This document shows positions 42,322 through 50,996 of a stretch of DNA of 64,000 bases, in pieces (the first letter of the stretch is position 1; the number at the start of each line of letters is the position of its first letter). This DNA is from Campylobacteraceae bacterium (GTDB lineage: Bacteria; Campylobacterota; Campylobacteria; Campylobacterales; Campylobacteraceae): the NCBI GenBank assembly GCA_031268335.1, contig JAIRXG010000010.1, positions 1 through 64,000 on the forward strand, in the 5' to 3' direction. The position numbers were made by a program, and so were the translations under genes. The notes under the pieces are model-generated. The model did not search any database. It was not told where the DNA came from and saw only the letters and a list, made by a program, of their open reading frames with translations.

Positions 42322-42483
42322 TTAACCGCAACATTTTTCAGTAAATTTTACGCGCTCTTTATGCTCGCCTTTTTTGCCGAGATTGAAACTTTCAACAGGG
42401 CGATGATAACCCATAACTCTCGTATAAACCATGCATTTTGTGCGTTTATGCGCTAGCTCTTTAGCTAATTTTTCGTTCATCAT
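42322..42483 (-). CDS. Stand-alone glycyl-radical domain of class III ribonucleotide reductase
   Basis: A 53-residue protein, too short for usual ORF calling. Residues 14-47 contain TKCMVYTRVMGYHRPVESFN and then LGKKGEHKERVKF, which match the C-terminal glycyl-radical segment of NrdD (family pattern VY-[ST]-R-V-x-G-Y-x-R-P-V, then N-x-G-K-x-x-E, then R). Gly25 is the predicted radical glycine. It begins ATGATG at 42483 with AAGGAG about six bases upstream, inside the nrdD end, overlapping nrdD by 23 bases in a different frame. The large NrdD lacks this motif, so this ORF is expected to supply it in trans, as YfiD/GrcA does for pyruvate formate-lyase. Confidence 0.85.
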   Translation of the reverse strand: MMNEKLAKELAHKRTKCMVYTRVMGYHRPVESFNLGKKGEHKERVKFTEKCCG

Positions 42484-44590
42484 TTGATTCTCCTTGCTCT
42501 TTTTGATATTCTAGTAAAAGTTCTTCGTCACATTTGGGACAGTATTCGTGTTCTCCCGCCAAATACCCATGTTTTTCGCAAATAGAAAAGACGGGCGTTA
42601 TGGTGATATAAGGAAGCTTATAGTTGGTTATGATATTTTTTACAAGCTTTCTGCAAGCCTCGCTTGAACTTATGCGCTCTCGCATGTAAAGATGCAAAAC
42701 CGTTCCGCCGGTATAGAGACATTGAAGTTCATCTTGTTTATCAAGAGATTCAAATAAGTCATCGGTGAAGTTGGCGGGAAGTTGCGAAGAGTTTGTGTAG
42801 TAGATATTTTCTCCATCACCAGCTTGTATAATATCCGGAAAACGTTTTTTATCCTCTTTTGCAAAACGGTAAGTTGTACCTTCGGCAGGCGTTGCTTCAA
42901 GATTATAAAGATTGCCGCTACTCTCTTGATAGTGTGTCATTTTTTCTCTTATGAAGTTTAATATCTCCATAGCCATATCCTCGCCTCTTTTGTCCGTTAT
43001 GCTGTATTCGGCGTTTGTAAAATTCAAAATCATCTCATTTATGCCGTTTACGCCGATGGTTGAAAAGTGGTTGTTAAACCCTTTGAGGTATCTTTTCGTA
43101 TAAGGATATAATCCTCTGTTATACATCTCTTGTACAAACACACGTTTTTTCTCCAGCGTAGATTTTGCCATGTCAAGCAGTTTTTCAAGCTCGCTGTAAA
43201 GTTTTTGCTTATCACCTTTATAAAGATATCCCAATCGTGCCATATTTATTGTAACTACGCCGATGCTTCCGGTCATTTCAGCGCTTCCAAAAAGTCCCCC
43301 GCCTCGTTTTAAGAGTTCTCTCAAATCAAGCTGCAAACGGCAGCACATGCTTCTTACATGTCCTGGTTTATATGCTTTGTCATTTGGGATGAGATTGCCC
43401 TGATCGTCTTTAGTGTACTGACTTCCTATAAAATTTTGAAAATAACTTGAGCCAATTTTTGCCGTATTTTCAAATAAAATATCCGTATTTTCTCCATACC
43501 AATCAAAATCTTCCGTGATATTCACAGTTGGTATCGGAAATGTAAAAGGTTGCCCGTTTTTATCTCCCTCGGTCATAACCTCATAATATGCGCGGTTTAT
43601 TAAATTCATTTCGGGTTGGAAATGTTTATATGTTAGCTCTTCCAATGATTTCACACCGCGCTCTTTTGCTTTTGAAAGCAACGCTTCATTTTCCAGATTT
43701 TTAAAAATATGTATGTCGTTTATCGTCGGATATTGCTCTTTCAAATCCTCCGGAACTACCCAATCAATTGTGATATTTGTAAAAGGACTTTGTCCCCAGC
43801 GAGCAGGCACATTTAAGTTATATACAAAACTCCGTACAGCTTTTTTTACGGAAGCAAACGATAAATCATCTTTGAAAACATAAGGCGCAAGATAAGTGTC
43901 AAACGAACTAAACGCTTGCGCTCCCGCCCATTCGGCTTGCAATATGCCTAAAAAGTTAGCCATCTGCCCTAAAGCTTCCCTGAAATGTTTAGGAGACCTG
44001 CTCTCTACGCGTCCGCGAACCCCGTTAAACCCTTCGTTTAAAAGATTTCTCAAGCTCCAACCGGCGCAATAAGCAGTCAAACAATCCAAATCGTGAATAT
44101 GATAATCGCCGTTTCTATGGGCTTGTCCTTCCTCTTTTGAATAGATTTTGTCAAGCCAATAATTTGCTATTACTTTACCGGCAGTGTTATTTATCAGTCC
44201 GGCATTTGAGTATCCTGTATTTGAGTTGGCTTTAATGCGCCAATCATTCCCGCTAACATACTCTTCTATAGTTTGTGTGGAGTTTATATAAGTTGTATCT
44301 TCACCAAGTCCGAAGATATGCTCACGCTGCATTTTGTGGGTATGGCGATATATCATAAAAGAGCGCATCACATCAAAATAACGCGCGCGATACAACTCTT
44401 GTTCTATCATGTCCTGGATATCTTCAACGGCTGCTACACGTTTTGTTTTTAAACGCTCCATAAGATTTAGAAAGACATTGTGGTCGTAAGTCGTATTCTC
44501 GCTTTTGAAAGATTTTCGTATGGCGTCTTCTATTTTATAGGGGAGAAACTCTTGTGTCGCTCCATTGCGTTTGAGTATAGTAGTGAGCAT
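42461..44590 (-). CDS. nrdD: Anaerobic (class III) ribonucleoside-triphosphate reductase, large part, lacking the glycyl-radical motif
   Basis: Reduces ribonucleoside triphosphates without oxygen. I chose ATG 44590 (MLTTILKRNGATQEF), with AGAGGT upstream, giving 709 residues; the longer frame adds a non-conserved prefix. Residues ~1-90 are an ATP-cone. The catalytic domain shows NGDYHIHDLDCLTAYCAG, the active-site region RSMCCRLQLDL (Cys416-417) and NEMILNFTNAEYS. Near the end is the zinc site SICEKHGYLAGEHEYCPKC. Only 22 unrelated residues follow; the usual R-V-x-G-Y radical segment is missing and is encoded by the overlapping downstream ORF. NrdG is next. Confidence 0.95.
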   Translation of the reverse strand: MLTTILKRNGATQEFLPYKIEDAIRKSFKSENTTYDHNVFLNLMERLKTKRVAAVEDIQDMIEQELYRARYFDVMRSFMIYRHTHKMQREHIFGLGEDTTYINSTQTIEEYVSGNDWRIKANSNTGYSNAGLINNTAGKVIANYWLDKIYSKEEGQAHRNGDYHIHDLDCLTAYCAGWSLRNLLNEGFNGVRGRVESRSPKHFREALGQMANFLGILQAEWAGAQAFSSFDTYLAPYVFKDDLSFASVKKAVRSFVYNLNVPARWGQSPFTNITIDWVVPEDLKEQYPTINDIHIFKNLENEALLSKAKERGVKSLEELTYKHFQPEMNLINRAYYEVMTEGDKNGQPFTFPIPTVNITEDFDWYGENTDILFENTAKIGSSYFQNFIGSQYTKDDQGNLIPNDKAYKPGHVRSMCCRLQLDLRELLKRGGGLFGSAEMTGSIGVVTINMARLGYLYKGDKQKLYSELEKLLDMAKSTLEKKRVFVQEMYNRGLYPYTKRYLKGFNNHFSTIGVNGINEMILNFTNAEYSITDKRGEDMAMEILNFIREKMTHYQESSGNLYNLEATPAEGTTYRFAKEDKKRFPDIIQAGDGENIYYTNSSQLPANFTDDLFESLDKQDELQCLYTGGTVLHLYMRERISSSEACRKLVKNIITNYKLPYITITPVFSICEKHGYLAGEHEYCPKCDEELLLEYQKEQGESNDERKIS

Positions 44591-44830
44591 AAAAGTACCT
44601 CTGTTTTTAGAGTTTTGCAGTGAAACCGTATTGCAACTATACAAGATAACCTTGAAAAATAACCTTAAAAGCAAATAATAAATTTAGCTTTACATGTCAT
44701 GCATTTTATACAAATTGTATTAGAATATATAATAAAACCATATAAAAAATTGTAAAACGGCACGCATTAAACAGTTGCTCTATTTAGACATATAAAAAAA
44801 TAAAATAGTTTCTAAAATACACATGCAAGG

Positions 44831-45106
44831 CTATACATTTTTGAAAAATTCGGCCATATCAACTTCTAAAACATAGGCAATTTTAATCAGGTGTTCAATG
44901 TTAAAGTGCGCGTTATTGTGGCAAATTTCGGCACAAGAGACAATACTTACCGACGAATGTCCGATAGATAAAGCAAGTTTTAATTGAGAAATACCTTTGG
45001 ACTTGCGTATTTTGACAACGTTTTTACCAATTTCTTTATAAGCATTTTGAGTGAACTCTTTTGGAAAATTTTCTATATTTTTTAAATTATATCCTGCTAT
45101 GATAAG
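44831..45106 (-). pseudogene. HTH (Xre-type) regulator frame without a standard start codon
   Basis: The frame is open for 91 codons and ends with TAG at 44831. It reads NFPKEFTQNAYKEIGKNVVK, IRKSKGISQLKLALSIGHSS, VSIVSCAEICHNN and HLIKIAYVLEVDMAEFFKN, a clear helix-turn-helix domain of the Cro/C1 class. The upstream in-frame stop is at 45107-45109, and no ATG, GTG or TTG occurs before the HTH; only ATA/ATT codons are available. Either it uses a rare start (ATA or ATT near NIENF) or it lost its start. It is divergent from the lipoprotein gene with repeat operators between them. Confidence 0.6.
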
Positions 45107-45162
45107 TTATTTACAAGGTTAAACTAAATATAATTTCTTATCAACCTAATTATGACAAGTTA
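45098..45162. promoter_or_regulatory. Candidate operator repeats between the HTH frame and the lipoprotein gene
   Basis: TATGATAAGTTA (45098-45109) and TATGACAAGTTA (45151-45162) are direct repeats with one mismatch. Between them CTTATCAACCTAA (45138-45150) has a related half-site on the other strand (GTTGATAAG). Such spaced half-sites beside an Xre-type gene suggest binding by that regulator. The second copy lies 20 bases before the lipoprotein start, so binding could block its transcription. Confidence 0.4.
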
Positions 45163-45182
45163 AAAAATATAAGGGGGACATT

Positions 45183-45884
45183 TTGAAAAAGGTGCTGTCG
45201 TTTAAAATAAATGTAATTTTGTACATAAGTATTTTAACTGCAATGTTGTTTCTAAGTGGTTGTACAAGCAAGTATATACAACCTATTGATTTGACTCAAG
45301 CAGACATGGAGCTTTCACAAGATGAGGCAGCGATAGTATTTTTTAGGCCAACGAATTTAGGAGCTGCCATTCAAGCCCCGATTGCAGAATTTATAAATGA
45401 TGATTTGAAGCTCGTTTCTATAATATCTGCTAAATCAAAAATTTTTTACAAGACGGTTCCTGGAAAACACTTTTTTGTTGTTGGAGGAGAGAGTAGTAGT
45501 TTTCTTGAGGCTGATTTTGAAAAAGGGAAAGTGTATTATTCATATATAAATTCTTATCCTGGCTTTTTGAAAGCAAGATTTGAGTTTGAACCTGTAAAAA
45601 ATGGTAATAGACCAAATAAAGATAAGGAAAGCGAAGATGATCCCTTTTCTGTACTCAACCAACCAATCAAGATTTTAAGTTCATATGAAAAAGCTTATTT
45701 TGAGGCAAAAGAATTTAAAGACGATTTGGAATATTGTAAATGGTATGCAAATAACCCTGAAAGCGATAGATGGTTCATTGAAAAAAAAGAAAGTATGCTG
45801 AAAAAATATCAAAATGCTTTAAAAAAACATCAGAAAACAAAATCTGAAAATAAGAAAATAATTAAGCCAGAATATGGTATTTAG
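45183..45884 (+). CDS. Lipoprotein, DUF2846-like
   Basis: A 233-residue predicted lipoprotein: basic start, hydrophobic segment and lipobox LFLSGC (Cys27). The TTG start is supported by GGGGG about seven bases upstream. The central region (DEAAIVFFRPTN, FYKTVPGKHFFVVGGESSSF, FEKGKVYYSYI) resembles DUF2846 proteins, small beta-rich envelope proteins of unknown role. The C-terminal ~60 residues are Lys-rich and helical. It is divergent from the HTH frame and followed by a hairpin. Confidence 0.7.
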   Translation: MKKVLSFKINVILYISILTAMLFLSGCTSKYIQPIDLTQADMELSQDEAAIVFFRPTNLGAAIQAPIAEFINDDLKLVSIISAKSKIFYKTVPGKHFFVVGGESSSFLEADFEKGKVYYSYINSYPGFLKARFEFEPVKNGNRPNKDKESEDDPFSVLNQPIKILSSYEKAYFEAKEFKDDLEYCKWYANNPESDRWFIEKKESMLKKYQNALKKHQKTKSENKKIIKPEYGI

Positions 45885-45899
45885 GAAAAATGGTTCGAA

Positions 45900-45937
45900 A
45901 ACGACAAGCCTTGTAATATTTTTATGAGGTTGTCGTT
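45900..45937 (+). terminator. Hairpin after the lipoprotein gene
   Basis: AACGACAA (45900-45907) pairs with TTGTCGTT (45930-45937), with the stem extended by CCT/AGG after a one-base bulge. It begins 16 bases after the stop. No T tract follows, so it may be a weak or factor-assisted terminator. Confidence 0.45.
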
Positions 45938-46270
45938 ACGTTCGTTTATTGCTTATCGGTTTAATCGTACAAGTCATTTTAAGGCAAATACGAAATAAAA
46001 CCTTAATAGGTTCAAATACAAACAGTATATAGTAAAATAAGCAGCCATACATATCCCAACCCCAGCACCTTTATGCGATAGTGGGTATTGACATATAATA
46101 TAAGAACGCTTTTGTGCAAAAACTTTGAAAAAGATTTACAATATAACTCTAAACTATAGTAATGACTTTAAGGTTATTTGTTGCCAACAGTCCAACTGCG
46201 TGCAACCATTTTAAAGCACGTATAAAACATTATCAAATACCCTGCCTGTTTTAATAATACTGCTTATAAA

Positions 46271-46748
46271 TCAATCGACATTCACAAGTGAGAATTCGGA
46301 CAATATATAATTAAAGTCGTGATAACTGTCAATACCCAAAAATGATTCATTGGCGCTTACATGTAACCCTTTGTGCGTAGTAGAGATATACCATGCAGGT
46401 ATTGCGTGGAAAATCCAAGAAAAAACAGTCCGATAAAATAACCAAACATATTTCCTTTGCGTTTGCAAAAATATCCCAAAAAATATGGAAAAAAAGTTGA
46501 AAAAACGTTGCATTGATTACTGTTATAAATTCAGGACAGTGCAAGATATAACATACGCCATGACCACCTTCGTGAACTATCAAAAGCGTATTATAAAAGA
46601 TAAAATCAAAAAGTGCGAAAAAGTGTTTCATTGCAGTATCGGCGTAAAATTCCTGCTCATAGGGTTTGTAGATTATAAACAGCAGTAAAAACAACGCAAA
46701 CATAATCGCCGTCACTTTTTTTGTGAGTTTAGTCGTTTTGTCATTCAT
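46271..46748 (-). pseudogene. Frameshifted membrane protein with a HEGGH motif
   Basis: From ATG 46748 the frame encodes a transmembrane helix (AIMFALFLLLFIIYK) and then a second with LIVHEGGHGVCYIL, a HExxH zinc-protease-like site in a membrane helix as in site-2-type proteases. After ~VINATFFQ the true continuation is in another frame: FFSIFFGIFLQTQRKYVWLF, then SWIFHAIPAWYISTTHKGLH, then GIDSYHDFNYILSEF to a stop at 46271. The break lies among T6-T7 runs near 46480-46515, so a slipped-strand indel is likely. The joined product would be about 155 residues. Activity of the shortened form is doubtful. A TACATGTA (46358-46365) reads Leu-His-Val in the second frame. Confidence 0.7.
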
Positions 46749-46903
46749 TTTTAAAGTCTAATTTTTGTTAAATTTAATGATTATTATTTATGTTTGAAGT
46801 GTGATTAAACCGGATGTTACTACTTTTATTTTGAGTAACTTATTAGTAGGAGTTGTGTTGTGTTCAGATATTTTGCGTCAAGATTAAATTGGTAAAATGG
46901 TAG

Positions 46904-46991
46904 TGGCCGGGAGAGAGGGATTCGAACCCCCGGAGGCTCTCACCTCAACGGTTTTCAAGACCGCCGCTTTAAACCGCTCAGCCATCTCCCG
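46904..46991 (-). tRNA. tRNA-Ser (anticodon TGA)
   Basis: An 88-base gene with a long variable arm. The acceptor stem CGGGAGA pairs with TCTCCCG, the discriminator is G and CCA is encoded. The anticodon loop is CTTGAAA with TGA. The T-loop is GGTTCGAATCC. First of four tightly spaced minus-strand tRNA genes. Confidence 0.95.
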
Positions 46992-47116
46992 AAATGAAAA
47001 ATTGTAAAAACCCAACGAAGTTTTTACATGAGTAATATTATCTTTGTCACTATAAGCTGCTTTTTGCGTTTTGCGCCAAAGATATGACGTATATCGTCTC
47101 TTTACTCTCTCTTGTT

Positions 47117-47190
47117 TGGAGGCGACACCCGGATTCGAACCGGGGATAAAGGCTTTGCAGGCCCGTGCCTTACCACTTGGCCATGTCGCC
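47117..47190 (-). tRNA. tRNA-Cys (anticodon GCA)
   Basis: A 74-base gene. The acceptor GGCGACA pairs with TGTCGCC, CCA is encoded, the anticodon loop CTGCAAA reads GCA, and the T-loop is GGTTCGAATCC. Confidence 0.95.
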
Positions 47191-47221
47191 TTGAGTTTTA
47201 ATTTAATCCATTTGCCGTAAT

Positions 47222-47308
47222 TGGTGCCCGAGGCCGGACTTGAACCGGCACGAACAAAACGTTCGAGGGATTTTAAGTCCCTTGCGTCTACCATTCCGCC
47301 ACTCGGGC
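47222..47308 (-). tRNA. tRNA-Leu (anticodon TAA)
   Basis: An 87-base class II gene with a variable arm. The acceptor GCCCGAG pairs with CTCGGGC, the discriminator is A and CCA is encoded. The anticodon loop CTTAAAA reads TAA. The T-loop is GGTTCAAGTCC. Confidence 0.95.
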
Positions 47309-47331
47309 TTGTATAAATCCTAAAAACAGAT

Positions 47332-47405
47332 GGAGCGGGAAACGAGGTTCGAACTCGCGACCCCAACCTTGGCAAGGTTGTGCTCTACCACTGAGCTATT
47401 CCCGC
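47332..47405 (-). tRNA. tRNA-Gly (anticodon GCC)
   Basis: A 74-base gene. The acceptor GCGGGAA pairs with TTCCCGC, CCA is encoded and the anticodon loop CTTGCCAAG reads GCC. First gene of the cluster in transcription order (Gly-Leu-Cys-Ser). Confidence 0.95.
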
Positions 47406-47572
47406 GCTTAAAAAACAAGACGGAAAGTATAGCAAAAGTTTATTTAAATGTAAAGTAGAGGGTAGTTTTATGTGTATATTTCTCGACAATAAATTTTGCA
47501 AACAAAGGAGCGCAATATAGATAAAAAAATATATAAAATTTATACCCTTTGGCTTTTTATGAATAAATTAAT

Positions 47573-47861
47573 TTGATTGGAGCTAAAGCATGTTTTTCAA
47601 AGCATATAGTAATTGTGTTGGCGTTAGACAATGAAACTCATACATATTATGATATGTTAGATTGTAGAAATACTCAATACTATAAATTTATGGCAAATAC
47701 TTGGAAGAGAAATTTGCCATCACAGCCCTTAAAGACAATAATACAAAATCATAAAAGGCGGCAATATAACAATGGTAACCGCCGGCGAGACTTTTTTCAA
47801 AGAAAGAGATGACATCATCACAATAAAAACAAAGTACGATTTTTGTAACCATCTGTTATAA
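47573..47861 (+). pseudogene. Coding debris upstream of ilvD
   Basis: Two protein-like pieces in different frames. From 47573, HIVIVLALDNETHTYYDML then DCRNTQYYKFMANTWKR; later, IKGGNITMVTAGETFFKERD and [15 protein letters not shown] to a stop at 47859. They look like the middle and end of one lost gene with frame breaks. No family is recognised. Codon use resembles the surroundings. The rest of 47406-47892 holds only promoter signals for ilvD. Confidence 0.35.
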
Positions 47862-47862
47862 T
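47857..47862 (+). promoter_or_regulatory. Candidate -10 element of ilvD
   Basis: TATAAT at 47857-47862, 31 bases before the ilvD start, in a T-rich context and without a clear -35. A TACATGTA palindrome (47874-47881) lies between it and the ribosome-binding site, at the expected start of the transcript, where a bound protein could interfere. Confidence 0.5.
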
Positions 47863-47892
47863 AAACGCTTTATTACATGTAAAGGGTTGATC

Positions 47893-49572
47893 ATGCGCAG
47901 CGATATGATTAAAAAAGGGTCGCAAAGAGCACCGCATAGAAGTTTGCTAAGGGCGGTCGGGCTAAAAGACGAGGATTTTAAAAAACCGTTTATCGGGGTA
48001 GCAAATTCATTTATTGAGATAATTCCGGGACATTTTTTTCTAAACATTTACTCTAAAATTATAAAAGATGAGATAAAAAAAGCGGGCTGTGTGCCGTTTG
48101 AATTTAACACTATAGGCGTAGATGACGGTATAGCTATGGCGCACGAAGGAATGCTCTACTCTTTGCCTTCTCGTGAAATTATTGCAAATTCAATAGAGAC
48201 TATGGCGAACGCGCATATGTTTGACGCTATGATTTGTATTCCAAATTGCGACAAGATAGTGCCCGGCATGATAATGGGAGCGTTAAGAGTAAATATACCG
48301 ACCGTTTTTGTAAGCGGCGGACCAATGAAAAAAGGCATAGATAAAGATGGAAAAGCGCTTGATTTAAATGCCACTTTTGAGGCTGTCGGTAAATACAGCA
48401 AAGGCGAGATAAGCGAAGAAGAGTTACGCGATATAGAGTGCAGAGCGTGTCCGGGCGGCGGGTCATGTTCGGGTATGTTTACGGCAAATTCTATGAATAC
48501 GTTGATGGAAGCTATGGGAATAGCGCTTTGTGGAAACGGCACTATATTGGCTTTGACGAAAGAACGTGAAGGACTTATGCGAAAAGCGGCAAGAAGAATC
48601 TGTGAAATCGCGCTTGACGATAGATTTAAATTGAGAAATATTTTAAACGAAAAAGCGATTAGAAATGCATTTGCTATAGATATGGCGATGGGCGGCAGTT
48701 CAAATACCGTACTTCACATGTTAGCCATTGCAAAAGAGGCGGAAGTAAAATTTGATATAAAAGATATAAATGAAATCAGTAAAAAAGTTTCGCATATAGC
48801 CAAAATAGCTCCTTCTTTGGGCACGGTTCATATGGAAGATGTAGACAGAGCGGGCGGAATGAATGCCGTTATGTGCGAGATAGCCAAATTAAATAACGGC
48901 ACGCTATTTTTGGACAATCTAACGGTAACGGGCGAAAGTATAGGCGAGCGCATTAAAGATGCAGACATTAAAGATACAAATGTTATTCACACGCTTGAGA
49001 ATGCGTATTCAAAAGTCGGTGGACTTGCGATACTTTTTGGAAATTTAGCCGAAGAGGGATGTGTTATAAAAACGGCGGGCATTATCGGTAGCAGAAGCTT
49101 CAAAGGCAAAGCCGTCTGTTTTGATTCTCAACAAGATGCGATAGATGGAATTACAAAAGGAAAAGTCAAAAAAGGTGACGTTGTGGTTTTGCGATATGAA
49201 GGACCAAAAGGAGGACCCGGAATGCAAGAGATGCTCTCTCCCACTTCGTTGATAGTCGGAATGGGGCTTGGAGCGGACGTCGCACTTATAACAGACGGCA
49301 GATTTTCCGGCGCCACAAGAGGTCTTAGCATAGGACATGTAAGTCCTGAAGCAGCAGAAGGCGGACTTATCGCGCTGCTAAACGATGGCGACACAATAGA
49401 GATAGATGTGGATGAATACACAATAAATGCACTTTTGAGCGAACAAGAGATAGCTTCCCGTCGCGCTGATTTCAAACCCAAAGTCAAAAATATCACAAGC
49501 CGTTGGTTAAAACAGTACCGCCAACTTGTTACAAATGCAAGCAATGGAGCAATTTTAAAAACGGACGAATAA
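47893..49572 (+). CDS. ilvD: Dihydroxy-acid dehydratase
   Basis: Removes water from dihydroxy acids in valine, isoleucine and pantothenate synthesis using an Fe-S cluster. I prefer ATG 47893 ([19 protein letters not shown]), six bases after AAAGGG, over TTG 47887, which abuts it; this gives 559 residues, normal for the family. Cluster cysteines are in [11 protein letters not shown] and [31 protein letters not shown] and [20 protein letters not shown] are family signatures. No other ilv gene is nearby. Confidence 0.97.
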   Translation: MRSDMIKKGSQRAPHRSLLRAVGLKDEDFKKPFIGVANSFIEIIPGHFFLNIYSKIIKDEIKKAGCVPFEFNTIGVDDGIAMAHEGMLYSLPSREIIANSIETMANAHMFDAMICIPNCDKIVPGMIMGALRVNIPTVFVSGGPMKKGIDKDGKALDLNATFEAVGKYSKGEISEEELRDIECRACPGGGSCSGMFTANSMNTLMEAMGIALCGNGTILALTKEREGLMRKAARRICEIALDDRFKLRNILNEKAIRNAFAIDMAMGGSSNTVLHMLAIAKEAEVKFDIKDINEISKKVSHIAKIAPSLGTVHMEDVDRAGGMNAVMCEIAKLNNGTLFLDNLTVTGESIGERIKDADIKDTNVIHTLENAYSKVGGLAILFGNLAEEGCVIKTAGIIGSRSFKGKAVCFDSQQDAIDGITKGKVKKGDVVVLRYEGPKGGPGMQEMLSPTSLIVGMGLGADVALITDGRFSGATRGLSIGHVSPEAAEGGLIALLNDGDTIEIDVDEYTINALLSEQEIASRRADFKPKVKNITSRWLKQYRQLVTNASNGAILKTDE

Positions 49573-50139
49573 AGAAAAACGCAACTCGCTGATGTTTTTG
49601 TAAAAATAATGAAATTTGGCGAGCACTAAATTAGATACATGTGAGTTAGAAAAGTGCAAAGTGATTATACGTAGGAGTAAAAAATAGTATTTTAAATAAG
49701 ACCATACATGTAAAGCTTTGTCCGCCAATATTTTTTACAAAACAAATCGTCAAAATTACAAGCATTGTTTATTGCTAAAATCTTAGACCGCGCGGTTTTT
49801 AAAGATATAATATCTTACATGCAAACGTACCTTGATGTTTTTGAAGTCAAAGTATTTGTGGTGTTACAGCACATTTTCTATACATGTAGACCAATATCTT
49901 TAAAAATTGACATTGATAACAGTTTTGATAAAAATAAGTGATACATGTAAGAGTAAAAATCACAAATTTAAGTTGTCATTGCAAAAATCATTTGCAAATC
50001 TTCATTCCAGTTTGTTAGTTGCAATTTATAATGCCAATATTGCGAATGTAAAGTCGGGTTTGATGTTGCAAGCGATAAACTCGTGTTTTTAGCATAAGCG
50101 TAACAACACCCAATGCGTTTTTGACATAACGAAGAACGG
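49573..50139. other. Intergenic region rich in TACATGTA
   Basis: Three exact palindromes (49705-49712, 49881-49888, 49942-49949) and one near-copy (ATACATGTGA at 49634-49643) in 570 bases, one of the densest stretches in the window. No credible gene: the ORF at 49907-50092 has odd composition and no ribosome-binding site. No tRNA or strong hairpin seen. Confidence 0.5.
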
Positions 50140-50349
50140 ATGCAAATAGAAAACAGCTATAGGAAGTTTTTAAAAGAGCAACTATCGGCGAATGAGATAA
50201 GGGCTTTTAAAAAAATAACAGGCCAAACACATAAAAATTTATACAGTTAATTTATCTGTAGATTTTATTTTTCCAAAGAAGATAAAGCATTTTCAAAGAT
50301 ATTTATCGGATACGACAAATATGGGGATTCGCATTGGTCGCTATTGTAA
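50140..50349 (+). pseudogene. Small ORF interrupted by an in-frame TAA
   Basis: ATG 50140 opens MQIENSYRKFLKEQLSANEI then RAFKKITGQTHKNLYS and a TAA at 50248-50250. The same frame continues FICRFYFSKEDKAFSKIFIG and YDKYGDSHWSLL to TAA at 50347. Both halves look like protein, so a nonsense mutation in a 69-codon gene is likely. No family recognised. It ends 12 bases from the 3' end of the convergent dsbA-like gene. Confidence 0.4.
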
Positions 50350-50360
50350 ATGTGAAAAAA

Positions 50361-50996
50361 TTAATAAACTTTTTTTATTTCGCTATCTATTAACTTTTTA
50401 AGTTCGTCATAACCAAATTTTTCCAAAGGCTTACCGTTTACAAAAAAAGAGGGCGTTTTGTTTATACCAAGAGCGACCATATCTTTTATATCTTGGTTTA
50501 TTCTGTCTTGAACGGTACTAATATCAAAGTGCGCTTTTTGCACATCAAAACCAACTTCTTGTTCAAGCAAAGTAGCGGCAATTTCAGGATTTGCCATATG
50601 ATTTTGCGCCCATGAATTTTGATTTGTCAAAAGAGTATTTAGAGCTTTGTCAAAAGGTATCCCTTGCTCCTTAGCTAATTCCAAAAGCGTTACTACGATA
50701 TCCGAATTTTCATGAAGAGGGGCATATCTGTATATCACTTTTAACCTATTTTCACTTTTGTTTACAAGTTCTTTTATGAGAGGGGCAAATTGCGCACATG
50801 TTTCACATGCAGGGTCAAAAAATTCTACCAAAACGACCTTTGCATCCTCGCTTCCGTATATTGAGGAGTAGTCTCTTATCAAAAACTCATCCGTTGTTTG
50901 TTGTTTGACGATGTTTGATTTATATAGATTTGCCGTAATTAATGCTGTTATTGCAAAAATTATTACAGCTAATACGAGTACTATTTTTTTATTCAT
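50361..50996 (-). CDS. Membrane-anchored DsbA-like thiol oxidoreductase (CETC)
   Basis: A 211-residue protein with an N-terminal signal anchor (~4-24) and a periplasmic thioredoxin-fold domain. The active site is FFDPACETCAQF (Cys64, Cys67) and the cis-proline loop is INKTPSFFVNG. It resembles BdbD/DsbA thioredoxins rather than classic CPHC DsbA. It is the third gene of a dsbB-dsbA-dsbA operon, overlapping the previous gene by 4 bases. It should catalyse disulfide formation or exchange in the periplasm; its electron partner is presumably the DsbB relative. Confidence 0.88.
   Translation of the reverse strand: MNKKIVLVLAVIIFAITALITANLYKSNIVKQQTTDEFLIRDYSSIYGSEDAKVVLVEFFDPACETCAQFAPLIKELVNKSENRLKVIYRYAPLHENSDIVVTLLELAKEQGIPFDKALNTLLTNQNSWAQNHMANPEIAATLLEQEVGFDVQKAHFDISTVQDRINQDIKDMVALGINKTPSFFVNGKPLEKFGYDELKKLIDSEIKKVY

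Noticed and set aside
42461..42483. Programmed +1 frameshift joining nrdD to the glycyl-radical ORF as the preferred explanation
   Set aside because: No classical slippery site is visible, and the small ORF has its own well-placed AAGGAG and ATGATG, so independent initiation is simpler. Kept as an alternative in the finding.
46884..47375. 163-codon minus-strand ORF across the tRNA cluster
   Set aside because: It reads through four tRNA genes; the repeated GSxPxxG-type words are T-loop sequences translated.
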